From Ruminococcus sp. (GTDB lineage: Bacteria; Bacillota; Clostridia; Oscillospirales; Ruminococcaceae): a stretch of DNA of 33,687 nt. The notes beneath the pieces were generated by a model. The model searched no databases and was not told the origin of the DNA. It was given only the letters and a program-made list of their open reading frames with translations. The translations under genes and the position numbers were made by a program. How positions within the stretch are numbered: position 1 is the stretch's first letter; each line of letters opens with the position of its first letter. The stretch covers positions 1 to 33,687 of the forward strand of contig JAIDQQ010000010.1 of assembly GCA_029062165.1 (NCBI GenBank). The letters are read 5' to 3'. Shown here one piece after another: positions 1 to 9,892 of the stretch.

Positions 1-1088
1 GTTTCTGTAACTGGTTCGGAAACGCTTGATTCAGCAGTTGTTTTTATTGTATCTGTAGCAACTTCGGAAGTAGTTATTTCAGAAGTTGTAGTTTCTGTAG
101 TAACTGGTTTAGTAGTAGTAGTTGTTGTGGTTCTGGTTCTGCGTCTATAAGTAGTTGTTGTGGTTGTTTCAGGAGTTTCAGGAACTACAGGAGTTTCAGG
201 AGATTCAGTATTGGTAGTAGTTGTTGTTTCCGGAATTTCTGTAGTAGTGGTAGTAGTGGTTGTTTCAGGGGCTTCAGTAGTTGTTGTAGTGGTAGTTTCA
301 GTTGTTGTTGTTGTGTTCGGGTCATTTCCGAAATTGTCCGGTCTAGGAGGTTTCGATGATTTACCATTAGAGATAGTAGCAGTGTTAGTAATGATAGTAG
401 TATCGGTATTGGTTTCACCGTCTGTATCTGTATCTGCATTATCTGCCACGATAGGTTTAATTGTCACGTCAGATGTAGTTGTGGTTGTGGTTAAACCGAA
501 GTCTCTTGTAGATGTGGTAGTAGTTGTAGTTGTTGTTGTACTATCAGCAGGTTCTGTTCCATCTATTCTCCATTCTACGTTTTGGAATGTAGTATTGTTA
601 TATTTTTTGTTTTTGCTATCCCATGTAACAACATTATCACCATAAACATATTCCACTGCGTCTATTTTAACGTTATTTGTAATAGGATTTGGTATGTATC
701 CAATGGTTACGGATTTTTCATATGTTTTATCTGCTTTCATAGTGAAAAGTGAATCTTTTTTAGAAACATATATGCTTAAATCAGTTCCTGTTTTATCAAG
801 TTCATCTTTGTAAATATTGAAATTGTGGTTTTGTGGAAATGAAAATGTCATTTTCTTTGAAGATGTTAAATGAAGACGTAATGTATTGATTTTTGAGTCT
901 GATGCTCCTTCAAATGTGAGTATTATTGCACCGTCTTTAGCATTTATTATAATATTACTTTCAATACCGCTAATTTCTGTAGCAACTGTACTGCTTTGTC
1001 CATCGTTATTAGCTTTTGTATTATTTATAGGGTTTACTGAAACAAGTATTACGAGTGCTGCTAATCCTGCGAAAACTTTTTTTAACAT
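1..1088 (-). CDS. Secreted Thr-rich modular protein, 3' end outside window (partial)
   Basis: I read an open frame of 362 codons from the ATG at 1086-1088 to the window edge with no stop. The start follows an AAAGGAG ribosome binding site by 7 nt. Residues 1-26 form a signal peptide (MLKKVF, then a hydrophobic stretch, then NTKA). Residues about 27-180 look like a folded beta-rich region without a family I can name. From about residue 180 onward the chain is dominated by runs of Thr with Glu, Pro and Ser, plus a short basic patch (YRRRTRT). This pattern is typical of linkers in cellulosomal or cell-surface proteins of ruminococci. The C-terminal module lies outside the window; a dockerin or wall anchor is possible but not seen. 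The gene lies downstream of the M60 protease gene on the same strand, separated from it by a terminator. Function unknown. Confidence 0.75.
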   Translation of the reverse strand, partial: MLKKVFAGLAALVILVSVNPINNTKANNDGQSSTVATEISGIESNIIINAKDGAIILTFEGASDSKINTLRLHLTSSKKMTFSFPQNHNFNIYKDELDKTGTDLSIYVSKKDSLFTMKADKTYEKSVTIGYIPNPITNNVKIDAVEYVYGDNVVTWDSKNKKYNNTTFQNVEWRIDGTEPADSTTTTTTTTTSTRDFGLTTTTTTSDVTIKPIVADNADTDTDGETNTDTTIITNTATISNGKSSKPPRPDNFGNDPNTTTTTETTTTTTTEAPETTTTTTTTEIPETTTTTNTESPETPVVPETPETTTTTTYRRRTRTTTTTTTKPVTTETTTSEITTSEVATDTIKTTAESSVSEPVTE

Positions 1089-1278
1089 AATAATTCTCCT
1101 TTCCGAGACCATCAGATACTATTTTTTATTTTTGAGATTTGATTTGAGGATTATTTTATTTTCCTTTTCATGTTTATAGTTTATCACTATTTACAGTATT
1201 TTTACACACTGAAAAAAAGATATTTTCCATTAAAAATCAGATAAACCACCGGTTATATCCTGTATGGAACAACATGAA

Positions 1279-1309
1279 AAAATCCCACCCGTTAAACAGG
1301 TGGGATTTT
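1279..1309 (-). terminator. Rho-independent terminator after the M60 protease gene
   Basis: An 11-bp perfect stem (AAAATCCCACC paired with GGTGGGATTTT, 9-nt loop) lies just past the stop codon of the M60 protease gene. On the minus strand it is followed by a run of six T. It separates that gene from the Thr-rich protein gene downstream. Confidence 0.85.
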
Positions 1310-1327
1310 ATTTATCTTGTTATTATG

Positions 1328-4300
1328 TCATTCTTCTGTAGTGTATTTTTTGTTACCGCCGAGTTTAATAGGAGCCATTTCGCTTCTGTCGGGTACTGCT
1401 TCAAAGAGTGAGTCACTTACCATACGCTGTCCTTCCATTGTCTGTGCGTTGTTGAATCTGTAGAGTTCTACACGTACCTGCTCAGGCCATAACATATTTT
1501 CAACATCTTCAGGGTCTATCCAGTATACGAATGTACCGTCTGAAACGTCTGTTATAAGTTTACCGTCCGGAACATCTGCAAGAATAATCTGATTTGATTC
1601 GCCGTTATCGTCAACACCGTTTGAACCAACTATATTGCCGTTTTCGTCGAAAAGAATTACTGCATTGTATGCCGGATTGCCTTTATAAGAACCTACGAAT
1701 ACAACGGAATCCTTAGGGATGTAATCCTGTTCTCTCTTGCCGTATTTGTAATCTTCAGAAAGAATACCAAATGCAGTAGCACCCTTTTCACCGTCTCTGC
1801 GGAAGTCAACATTATCGCCTGTCACGCCGAGGACGTCAATTTCTGCGATAGAAACTGATTTACCGGTCTTGTTTGTGAACTGTAATCTTATTTCTGTTGT
1901 TTCATAAGTGCTGAGGTATTTGCCGTCTGCGTTAGCGAAGTATGCAATACTGCTTCCTGTTCCGGAGAAGTCACCGGTTGCAACGTGTTTCCAATTATTA
2001 GCTTCGTCCTTAACGTAGATAAAGTAACCGATTTTGTCAGTAGCTGAATTATTACCTGCTGTATACTTGAGTCCGCTTACTTCGAGTGGCTGGTTGAAGT
2101 TGATATATATACTCGGGAATTCTGTAAATGTAGCTTCATAAGTTGTGTTCAGGTCATCATCGAATGCATTTACAATAGGGTCTATTACTGTCTGGTGACA
2201 GGAAACGCCATCTTCTTCAGCTTCATGAGTAATAATTTCTGATGTGAAATAGTGCTTGCCGGTGGTGTCTACAGATGCAGTCCAGTTTGACTTGTCAAGA
2301 CTGCCGTCGTGTTCAATCTTAATCATATCTGTAGTGAATACTGCTGAACGGTTAAGATACTGGTCAATAAGTGTAACCTTATATGATACTGTACGGTTGT
2401 TCAAAGATGTAACTGTGTCTGTATAATTCGGAGTTCTTGTGAATGCTATAGGAGTTTCTTTCACGTTACCGCCGGATATAGTACAACGTACTATTTCATA
2501 GCCGAGAATATCAGGTTCATACATCGCATCAGAAACATCAATTGAAATGTTTACCTTGTTTGCCTTTGAGCCTCTGCCTACGCTTATTTGAACATCATCT
2601 ATTACTGTTGCCGGACTACCATCATCATTTATAAGCCAGCTTTCGTCTTCCATTGCGTAAACTCTGGAATCTTCGTTTGCATACATGATAGCTCTTGTTT
2701 CGTGATTGAACTGTGAAGCATATTCAATAGTAGTTGCGTCAGGAGTTTTGCCCCAGCGTCTGAAAAATTCAAGTATATCTTTTTCTGCTGCTGCACAAGC
2801 AAGTCTCATAAGTTGCTGGTCTGTTCCGCCACTGAGTTTAAGTGCTATGCCGTATGGTGCCGGAGCTTTTTCAGGATTTCTTGAATATGTGTCCATTCTT
2901 GCATAGAAGAGATTGTCAAGTATTTCAGAATTTGTGTTATAAGTCTTGAAGTTGAAGTCCTTATCGAAAGCAAGGTGTAACTGCCAGTACATACCAAGCT
3001 GTGTACCCTGGTCAGCCTGACCTTTTGTATTTGAAGTTACTTTCTTGAAGATATTGTTGTAATTAAGTCTTGAACCTGCGTTCTTATCCTGTGATTGTGC
3101 AAGCATTGAGAAGTAGTTGTTTGTGATTTCAGCTACAGTATAGCTTGAATCATTGAGGCAGTGACCGATTTCGTGTGCGATACCCCATCCAAAATAGCTA
3201 CCGCTCTGGTATCTGCCGTTTTTGTCAGACTGAACGCCGTTGCACGCTACCATATCCGGAGCCGAACCCCACTGGATACCTATGTGATTTCCTGCTGCGT
3301 ACATGAAAGCACCTTGGAACATTCTCTGATAACGGATATTCAGGTGCTGATTCGGGATTTTGTTTACTACCTTTTCAGCGTCATTGCTCATACCTTTGTG
3401 CTGATAGAACAACTTCATCATATCTTCCATAGCGTCCATTGATTTTATGAGTTTTACTGCACGTGCTTCAACAGTACCGTTTCCTAAGCCTGCAAGTATC
3501 TGATGTGCCGGAAGTGAATACATCATTGTATCGTCAAGAATATCAGTTGCACCTGCGATACAGAGTTCTTTTTTATAGCTGTAATCAAGGCTTGTGTTTC
3601 TTTCGCCGAAATATTTTGAACCCTTATGAACTCTGTTGTGTTCTTCTTCCATGCCTGCAACATAAGTTTCAAGAGCTTCAATATAATCAGCGGTTCTGTT
3701 GAGTTTTTCCACATAGTCAGTTACCTGATAGATGTCAAGTTTCGGAACCTGTGTACCGCCCTCAACACGTACTGAATAATAAACTTTTGACTGGTCACCG
3801 CCGTGATGTTGTACGTAAAGTGCGCCACCACCCTCGGCACCTGATATTGCACCTGCCGGTATTGTAAATGTATTTGCACCTATTTTAAGGGGCTGACCAT
3901 TAATCAGGGTTAATCCGCTTGATTCGGAATTATACTGTGTTGCATAAAGTTTCAATTCTGTGCTTTCGCCGGTTTTCATGATATAATTGTTATTTTTGTT
4001 TGTACCGCCTACATAGATTGTAACTTCTGTGTTTGCACCTGCATTTACGCCGAGTGGTTGCCATGCGTTAAGACCGCTGTATCTTCTGCTTGTATTCTTT
4101 TCAATCGGGTCATATGTGGTAATGCTGTTATGAATAAGTACAGGCTGGCTTATCTGTTCAGCATTGAGTATTTTTTCTGCTGTGTTGAGTTCTCTTGCGA
4201 GATTGTCTTTATTAGGGTGATATTCACCGTTTCTGCTGTCGGGAAGAACGATTTTGTCACGGAGTTCGTCAATCATTTCCTGCGTAACATTATCTTTAAG

Positions 4301-7222
4301 AACTGTATGGAGGTCATCAGCATAAAGATTCATGATATCGTCCATTAAAGGGTCATAGTGGTAGAAAACAATTTCTGAATAAGTGATTTCAGGGAAGTTT
4401 GCACAGTAGTTAGCAAAACTTATTTTTACTTTTCTTGTCTTGGTTCTCGGGATATTTTTAATGTAGTATTGTTTTCCGTTTTTGTCTTTTACTCGTCCTT
4501 CACTTGCCCAGCCACTGCATACATTATACCATTTTCCGGTACTTTCATTATATGCAGTTACACTCATCTGGAAGAAGTTAGGACCATCGTATGGTGCTAC
4601 CATAGCGAAAGAATTAAATTCGTATTCCTGGTCAAATTCAAAGATAAGACCGTCATCACACCAGCGACTGAATTTGTAATATGTTTCCGGATTGCCGTCA
4701 ACAACGCTCCATGCTGTTTTGCCGTCGGATTCCATATCATCAATATTGTTTCCTACGATTTCACCACCGCCTGCCATTCTGACAGAAACAATATGTGAAT
4801 TATCGAGAACGCCTGTATCGCTACAGTTGATAGCATTATATTTACGTATAAGAACAGGGTCACTGGAAGTTGTTTTTCCCTGTGCATAAACTGATTTCTC
4901 ACTTGTGCCTATTTTATTGTAGCCTTGTACATAAACCTGATATGTTGTTTTGTCTTCAAGGTCAGTGAGATTCCAGTTTGTTCTTTTACCTACATTTATT
5001 TCATTGAATGGTATAACATTTCCGTTTTCGTCAAGAGGATTGTCATTGCTGTCAAGAGTTTCTGTCAGTGGTCTGTAGTAAAGCTTATAACCTTCAGTGC
5101 TGTTTGTATTGTCAGACCCCCATGTTACTGACATACTACGGAAACTACCTGTAGCCTTTACATAGTCCGGTTTGTCGGGTCTGTTTCTTGATACTGTAGT
5201 AACTTTTGCATAATCAGACCACTTACTCTTATAACCTTCGTCATCTATAGAACGGACGTGTACATAGTATGTTGTGTTTATCTTGATAAGCTTGAAATTA
5301 CCGTGTTCAGACTGGAGGAAGAAAGTAGGTTCTGTAACCACTGTATTCTGAACACCAGAAATAGTTGAAGCGAAACTGCCGTCAGCCTTTGTAGCTGAAT
5401 TTGTAGAAACTTCAAACTCATATTTAATACCACTGCTGTTTTTGGGTTTATCCCATGTTGCGATAATTTTTGCATCTTTATCGTCAACGGCGGACTGTAC
5501 AACCTTTACATTTGTCGGGTAGTCTATTTCAGGTTCTGCAATGCGTTCTTCCATTCCGTTAAGAAATTCAACAGTACCTATTTTTGCAAGGTTTGTATCC
5601 TTTACCTTTGTGATTTTAAGAGTAATCTTTTTAACAGCTACCTGCTCACCGAGGTCAAGAGAGATATTACCTTGTTCGTCAATTTTAACTTTTACTTCGC
5701 TCTGCTTAGGTAAAACCGGATTTGTAGGGGGTTCAGTGTCTGTGTCAGGTTCAGTAGTAGTTGTTGTAGTATTTTCAGTTGATTCAGTGGTTTCAGTGTC
5801 TGTAGATTCTGTAGATTCAGTAGTTTCTGTAGATTCAGTAGTTTCTGTGGTTTCAGTAGATTCAGTAGTTTCTATAGATTCTGTAGATTTTGTGGTTTCT
5901 GTAGTATTTTCGGGTGCTGTGGAGGTTATAGCTTCTGCCAGTTCTTCTTCAGTAATGTAATGTACTTCATCATAACCGAATTTATATTCAATTTCTTTAT
6001 TATTTTCGTCTACAATGAAGATAGAACCTGTTTCAGCATTTGTTGAAAGATTTACTTCTTTTAATGGTTCGTCCTGAAAATCCACTGAAAAACCTACAGG
6101 ATTTGTTTCTGTAATTTCAGCTGGTTTTGAAACGCCGTCAACAATTTCAGTTTTTCCGCTCTGTAATTCCAGTACCGGTTTTTCTTCGGCTTTTTTATCC
6201 TTTTCGGTTGATTCAGTGTTTTCATTTGATTCAGTTGGTTTGGTTGGTTCAGGTTTTTTAAGAATGTCTGCAAGTGTAACATTGCCTTTTGTTTCACCGG
6301 TAAACGTTGCCTCTTTAAGAGTTTTATCCATACGTTCCATATATTTGTCAGACAATTCTTTTGTAAGGGATGCTTCTCTGTTCTTATCGGCTTCTTCAAC
6401 ATAAAACCTTGTAAAGAATTTAAGGTCAACGAGATTGGTTACACCGTCAAGGTTAAGGTCACTGTAGATTTTCTCATCCTCTTTAAGTTCAATATCGTGA
6501 AGACTTAAATCTATTTTACCATCATTTTTTAAAGAAGAGTCAATAGCTGCAACGAGAATTTCTTCATCTCTTTCGGTAATATTGCCATCACCGTTTACAT
6601 CGCCTACACGCATAACTCCCGGATGATTTTTACCTGTATCTTTTATTATCGGAGTTCCGTCTTCTTTTAATACTTCCTTGTTGTTTTCCATGAGGTGAGT
6701 TTCTACGTATGTATATTTATCATCGAAACCGAGTGTAACTTTCAGAGTACATAACATATTATCAAACTCTGAAATTTTTTGAGTAAACTTCTCAAAACCG
6801 TCAGCAGTTATTTCAACAAGATATTCACCGCCGTTTTCAAGATAATCTGTTGCAACTCTTTCCTTACCTTTGTTTCCGTCAAGTATAACCTCTTCAGATA
6901 AAATAGGCGTATGGGAACTGTCATCTTCTACGTTTATTTTAAATACTTTCACATAACAAGTTACTGATTTATCAAAAGACAGCTGATTTGAGATTTCAAT
7001 ATCAATTTTACTGCATTTTCCTTCATCTTCATTCGGTGTTGTTGTTATTGTTTCATTTGTTCCGCCTTTATCTTCATCTTCATCATCTGTTGCAGTAGCT
7101 GAAATGACATTGTATGAAAGAATATCGGACGCACCTGTTATATCTAAAAAACTTCCCATCATAGCTAATGATGATACTAAAGCAAATGCTCTTTTCAAAC
7201 GTTTTCTTATTGAATCTTTCAT
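1328..7222 (-). CDS. Giant secreted M60-family metallopeptidase with dockerin, Fn3-like and discoidin-like modules
   Basis: This is an exported modular zinc peptidase of 1,964 residues. I chose the ATG at 7220-7222 because an AAAGGA ribosome binding site sits 8 nt upstream; an in-frame TTG at 7249 has no such site. Order of parts: signal peptide (1-~45); calcium-binding dockerin-like region with DVNGDG and DLNLDG loops (~202-280); Thr/Glu/Ser linker (~437-497); two fibronectin III-like domains (~562-784); a discoidin (F5/8 type C)-like domain (~809-956); M60 catalytic region (~1030-1520) with HEIGH at 1350-1354 and the third ligand Glu at 1365, matching HExxHx(8,28)E; a second discoidin-like domain (~1666-1800); and a beta-rich tail. 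M60 enzymes are known to act on glycoproteins, including mucins, and discoidin-like domains often bind glycans. The dockerin suggests docking on a scaffoldin. The dockerin is unusually N-terminal. The exact substrate is unknown. Confidence 0.9.
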   Translation of the reverse strand: MKDSIRKRLKRAFALVSSLAMMGSFLDITGASDILSYNVISATATDDEDEDKGGTNETITTTPNEDEGKCSKIDIEISNQLSFDKSVTCYVKVFKINVEDDSSHTPILSEEVILDGNKGKERVATDYLENGGEYLVEITADGFEKFTQKISEFDNMLCTLKVTLGFDDKYTYVETHLMENNKEVLKEDGTPIIKDTGKNHPGVMRVGDVNGDGNITERDEEILVAAIDSSLKNDGKIDLSLHDIELKEDEKIYSDLNLDGVTNLVDLKFFTRFYVEEADKNREASLTKELSDKYMERMDKTLKEATFTGETKGNVTLADILKKPEPTKPTESNENTESTEKDKKAEEKPVLELQSGKTEIVDGVSKPAEITETNPVGFSVDFQDEPLKEVNLSTNAETGSIFIVDENNKEIEYKFGYDEVHYITEEELAEAITSTAPENTTETTKSTESIETTESTETTETTESTETTESTESTDTETTESTENTTTTTTEPDTDTEPPTNPVLPKQSEVKVKIDEQGNISLDLGEQVAVKKITLKITKVKDTNLAKIGTVEFLNGMEERIAEPEIDYPTNVKVVQSAVDDKDAKIIATWDKPKNSSGIKYEFEVSTNSATKADGSFASTISGVQNTVVTEPTFFLQSEHGNFKLIKINTTYYVHVRSIDDEGYKSKWSDYAKVTTVSRNRPDKPDYVKATGSFRSMSVTWGSDNTNSTEGYKLYYRPLTETLDSNDNPLDENGNVIPFNEINVGKRTNWNLTDLEDKTTYQVYVQGYNKIGTSEKSVYAQGKTTSSDPVLIRKYNAINCSDTGVLDNSHIVSVRMAGGGEIVGNNIDDMESDGKTAWSVVDGNPETYYKFSRWCDDGLIFEFDQEYEFNSFAMVAPYDGPNFFQMSVTAYNESTGKWYNVCSGWASEGRVKDKNGKQYYIKNIPRTKTRKVKISFANYCANFPEITYSEIVFYHYDPLMDDIMNLYADDLHTVLKDNVTQEMIDELRDKIVLPDSRNGEYHPNKDNLARELNTAEKILNAEQISQPVLIHNSITTYDPIEKNTSRRYSGLNAWQPLGVNAGANTEVTIYVGGTNKNNNYIMKTGESTELKLYATQYNSESSGLTLINGQPLKIGANTFTIPAGAISGAEGGGALYVQHHGGDQSKVYYSVRVEGGTQVPKLDIYQVTDYVEKLNRTADYIEALETYVAGMEEEHNRVHKGSKYFGERNTSLDYSYKKELCIAGATDILDDTMMYSLPAHQILAGLGNGTVEARAVKLIKSMDAMEDMMKLFYQHKGMSNDAEKVVNKIPNQHLNIRYQRMFQGAFMYAAGNHIGIQWGSAPDMVACNGVQSDKNGRYQSGSYFGWGIAHEIGHCLNDSSYTVAEITNNYFSMLAQSQDKNAGSRLNYNNIFKKVTSNTKGQADQGTQLGMYWQLHLAFDKDFNFKTYNTNSEILDNLFYARMDTYSRNPEKAPAPYGIALKLSGGTDQQLMRLACAAAEKDILEFFRRWGKTPDATTIEYASQFNHETRAIMYANEDSRVYAMEDESWLINDDGSPATVIDDVQISVGRGSKANKVNISIDVSDAMYEPDILGYEIVRCTISGGNVKETPIAFTRTPNYTDTVTSLNNRTVSYKVTLIDQYLNRSAVFTTDMIKIEHDGSLDKSNWTASVDTTGKHYFTSEIITHEAEEDGVSCHQTVIDPIVNAFDDDLNTTYEATFTEFPSIYINFNQPLEVSGLKYTAGNNSATDKIGYFIYVKDEANNWKHVATGDFSGTGSSIAYFANADGKYLSTYETTEIRLQFTNKTGKSVSIAEIDVLGVTGDNVDFRRDGEKGATAFGILSEDYKYGKREQDYIPKDSVVFVGSYKGNPAYNAVILFDENGNIVGSNGVDDNGESNQIILADVPDGKLITDVSDGTFVYWIDPEDVENMLWPEQVRVELYRFNNAQTMEGQRMVSDSLFEAVPDRSEMAPIKLGGNKKYTTEE

Positions 7223-7349
7223 AATATTCATCCTTTCTGATTCCGGCAACTCTTACTATAAAAATCTGAAAATGAAAATAAGCTTGCCAAATAAAATATT
7301 TAACCGGAGATTTCCAGTGATTTTTATTTGTCTCCGTCGTGTTAATTAT

Positions 7350-7377
7350 ATTATACGCATTTCAAAAAAAAAATCAA
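7350..7377 (-). promoter_or_regulatory. Proximal sigma-A promoter of the M60 protease gene
   Basis: TTGATT at 7372-7377 and TATAAT at 7350-7355 are separated by 16 nt on the minus strand. The spacer contains a run of eight T. The predicted transcript would have a 5' leader of about 120 nt before the ATG at 7222. Confidence 0.6.
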
Positions 7378-7463
7378 TATGTTTTTCAAATGTCAACTGA
7401 TTTGTGCAGTAATTTGTCTTATTTTTCACGTGAGTTCAGCAGAAGAACAGACAGTTTTAATTT

Positions 7464-7492
7464 ATTATACTATAATTTATGTAATTTGTCAA
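7464..7492 (-). promoter_or_regulatory. Distal consensus sigma-A promoter of the M60 protease gene
   Basis: A perfect TTGACA (7487-7492) and TATAAT (7464-7469) with a 17-nt spacer lie on the minus strand. Transcription from here gives a leader of about 235 nt and would pass through the second promoter. The rest of the gene-free stretch 7223-7585 is AT-rich, and I see no known riboswitch in it; its right end holds the terminator of the next gene. Confidence 0.7.
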
Positions 7493-7549
7493 TCTTTTTC
7501 TAATACACAAAATTTTACAGCCTGATTTTTCCGGAAACTTACAGAATAA

Positions 7550-7582
7550 AAAAACTGCCCCTGAACGTTCAGGGACAGATAT
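7550..7582 (-). terminator. Terminator of the LRR/transglutaminase dockerin gene
   Basis: A near-perfect palindrome (CTGCCCCTGAAC paired with GTTCAGGGACAG, one mismatch, centred on ACGT) is flanked by a T-rich stretch on one side and seven A on the other. It lies just downstream of the stop at 7586. Nearly the same hairpin recurs at 15,138-15,161 after another dockerin gene. Confidence 0.75.
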
Positions 7583-7585
7583 TTT

Positions 7586-9769
7586 TCAGCTGGTAATTAA
7601 TTTTCTCATTTGCACCAAGTCGAAAGAATCAACAACGCCGTCGGAATTGAAGTCAGCAAGTGCGTAACTGTCATAGTCGATATTATCTGTATCGAAAATA
7701 TATTTATTCAACATAATCATATCTTCAATACTGATTTTATTGTCCTGATTTACGTCGCCGATAATATAATTGCGTTTAAGAATCATTTCCCGCATTTTCA
7801 CTAAGTCGAAAGAATCAACAATACCGTCAAAATTGAGGTCAGCGAGTACGAAGCTGTCATAATCAATATCGCTTTTATTGAGAATACTTCTGTTCAGCAT
7901 GACCATATCTGCGATACTTACGCTTTTATCCTGATTTATATCGCCCATACTGTAAGTACATTCCGGCAGTGTATCTTTCTGAAAACTGTGCAGTGATGAC
8001 GGTATATCTGCTGACCACTGCTCATGACTTCCGCCGGATTCTCTTAATTCTTCGTCAGATTTCATAAACCAGTCATAAGAAACATTTTCACCGTCGTCCC
8101 ACGTCGTATCAACGTGAAAATAATTGTTACCTGCTCTCACTATGTTCCATGCATGATTTTTACTTTCTACATAATAAGATTCTATACCTGCTGTATTATA
8201 CATGATATTCGCTATTCGTGTATAACCTTCACATACGGTTGAATCGTTCATGAATATGGACGCATCATTATGATTTTTTCTGTCCATAATCGTATTGTCA
8301 TCATATACGGTATTTTCACAAATCCAGTCGTGAATTGCTTTTATTTTCTGTACGTCAGACATATTTTCATTTGTGATTTCGTCTACTATTTTCCGTGCCT
8401 GTGCCTTTACGTACATATTAATAAATCCTACATCATCAACGCCATAGAAATTACTTAATATAAATTCTTTAAAATCTTTATTGAAATCGCCTGTTGTATC
8501 GTCAAAAGCGTTCTGATTGTTTATAGTCATAAATTCCGGACAGATACCAATTGCATTTTCCATAAGTATACTCAGGTCTTCAACCGTTATATTTTTCAAT
8601 TTACCACAATCATAAAAACCTGATTCCTTAATAACAGAATTTCCGGTTATAGTAGCATCTTCAAGTTCCGGACATCTCCGGAAAGTTCTTGAATTTACGG
8701 AAGTATTATTCAGTTCCACATATGACAGATTTTTACAGTCAAGGAAAGCATCTTCACCGATAGTGGAATCAATATCAATCTTCAATTCGGAAACTGCTGT
8801 ATTCGCAAAGGCATTTCTTTGGATGTCGATATTAGTACAGCTTTCCGGATATGGTATGTAATCAATACTTGTACAGTTTTCAAAAGCATATTCTCCTATG
8901 GTAAATTTTTCCGGATTTCCCTGAAAATTTACTTTTCTGAGATTTTTGCAATCCTTAAATAAACGTTTAGGAATGCTGTCCATATAAGGTAGCGTTATTT
9001 CTTCAAGTTCCGAACCCGAAAAACCTAAAAAACGCAAATCCGGATTTACCATAGTTTCCGGAAAATGTATACTTTTTATGTCCGGTGTCATTCTGAATGA
9101 ATACGGGTCTATATCGGTTACAGGGAAACCATCGATAAAATCAGGTATAACGATTTCAGTATAATTATTACCGATGTACTTTACCAGATACACATTTATA
9201 TCATCTCTCCAATAACATAACCAATATTCCCACTCGTCATCTGAAGATTCAAACATTGTCTCAGATGCATATACATACTGGTCTGTTACCTTGTCATGTA
9301 ATTCCGGTGGTATTTCAATATAAGTATCCTCAAATGCAGTATCACTTATCAGTGCTATATTTTCATGAAATACAACTGTTTCCAGTGCTGAACATTTACT
9401 GAATGTATCACTGGGGATAACAATTAAACTTTTCGGAATGTTTACAGATACCAATGAAGAATTGCTGAAGACTTTAGAACCGAAATAGTTTATAGTATCC
9501 GGTAACGTGACATTTTTAATATTCTGATTATCTTTGAATAAATCAGTATTAATAGCCGTAACAGTATATTCGCCGATATGTTCAGGAATAACAAGATTTT
9601 CGTCAGTACCGTTATATCCGATGAGAATAAGTGTATCCGGATAACGTCTCTGTTCTTCGAAAACCATACCATTATATACTATATCGTCAGATTTACTGGC
9701 ACTATAGCTGAAAACAGGCTTTGCATTGATAAGCAACAAAAGCATAATAAGTATTTTTTTAAATTTCAT
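7586..9769 (-). CDS. Secreted BspA-type leucine-rich repeat and transglutaminase-like protein with two dockerins
   Basis: This exported protein has 727 residues. A signal peptide covers residues 1-~22 (hydrophobic run ending PVFSYS). Residues ~45-410 carry BspA-like LRR_5 repeats, visible as recurring phrases such as IxxDTFSKCSALExV, AFENCTSI and AFLDCKNLSYVEL. Residues ~455-570 match a transglutaminase-like cysteine protease fold, with the expected triad Cys513 (VCEGYT), His539 (KNHAWN) and Asp554 (HVDTTWDD). The C-terminus has two complete dockerin modules in tandem (608-~666 and ~670-727), each with two calcium loops: DINQDKS and DLNFDGI in the first, DVNQDNK and DFNSDGV in the second. A GGGGAAAG ribosome binding site precedes the ATG. 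The combination suggests a cellulosome-attached surface adhesin or processing enzyme; the substrate cannot be told. Confidence 0.9.
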   Translation of the reverse strand: MKFKKILIMLLLLINAKPVFSYSASKSDDIVYNGMVFEEQRRYPDTLILIGYNGTDENLVIPEHIGEYTVTAINTDLFKDNQNIKNVTLPDTINYFGSKVFSNSSLVSVNIPKSLIVIPSDTFSKCSALETVVFHENIALISDTAFEDTYIEIPPELHDKVTDQYVYASETMFESSDDEWEYWLCYWRDDINVYLVKYIGNNYTEIVIPDFIDGFPVTDIDPYSFRMTPDIKSIHFPETMVNPDLRFLGFSGSELEEITLPYMDSIPKRLFKDCKNLRKVNFQGNPEKFTIGEYAFENCTSIDYIPYPESCTNIDIQRNAFANTAVSELKIDIDSTIGEDAFLDCKNLSYVELNNTSVNSRTFRRCPELEDATITGNSVIKESGFYDCGKLKNITVEDLSILMENAIGICPEFMTINNQNAFDDTTGDFNKDFKEFILSNFYGVDDVGFINMYVKAQARKIVDEITNENMSDVQKIKAIHDWICENTVYDDNTIMDRKNHNDASIFMNDSTVCEGYTRIANIMYNTAGIESYYVESKNHAWNIVRAGNNYFHVDTTWDDGENVSYDWFMKSDEELRESGGSHEQWSADIPSSLHSFQKDTLPECTYSMGDINQDKSVSIADMVMLNRSILNKSDIDYDSFVLADLNFDGIVDSFDLVKMREMILKRNYIIGDVNQDNKISIEDMIMLNKYIFDTDNIDYDSYALADFNSDGVVDSFDLVQMRKLITS

Positions 9770-9809
9770 ATAGCTTTCCCCCTCATGCCTTAATTTTTAT
9801 TATGACTTT

Positions 9810-9838
9810 ATTGTATCACTATTTATATGATTTGTCAA
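9810..9838 (-). promoter_or_regulatory. Sigma-A promoter of the LRR/transglutaminase gene
   Basis: TTGACA (9833-9838) and TACAAT (9810-9815) are spaced by 17 nt on the minus strand, about 40 nt upstream of the start codon. Confidence 0.75.
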
Positions 9839-9862
9839 GAGGATATGGGCAAAAATACGAAT

Positions 9863-9892
9863 GCATAATTCATAATTCATAATTTATAATTT
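9863..9892. repeat. Short tandem ATAATTC/T repeat in intergenic region
   Basis: Three to four copies of a 7-8 bp unit (CATAATT) lie between the promoter of the LRR gene and the solute-binding lipoprotein gene. A related GCATAATTAAGAATTG occurs near the other end of this spacer (about 10,011-10,026). The ~170 bp between may be a small repeat element; I see no ORF and no clear terminator in it. Confidence 0.5.

Noticed and set aside
160..645. Plus-strand Val-rich ORF (161 codons)
   Set aside because: It is the antisense of the Thr-rich linker coding region of the minus-strand secreted protein; no ribosome binding site.
5541..5960. Plus-strand Ser/Val-rich ORF (139 codons)
   Set aside because: It is the shadow of the Thr/Glu/Ser linker of the M60 protease gene.
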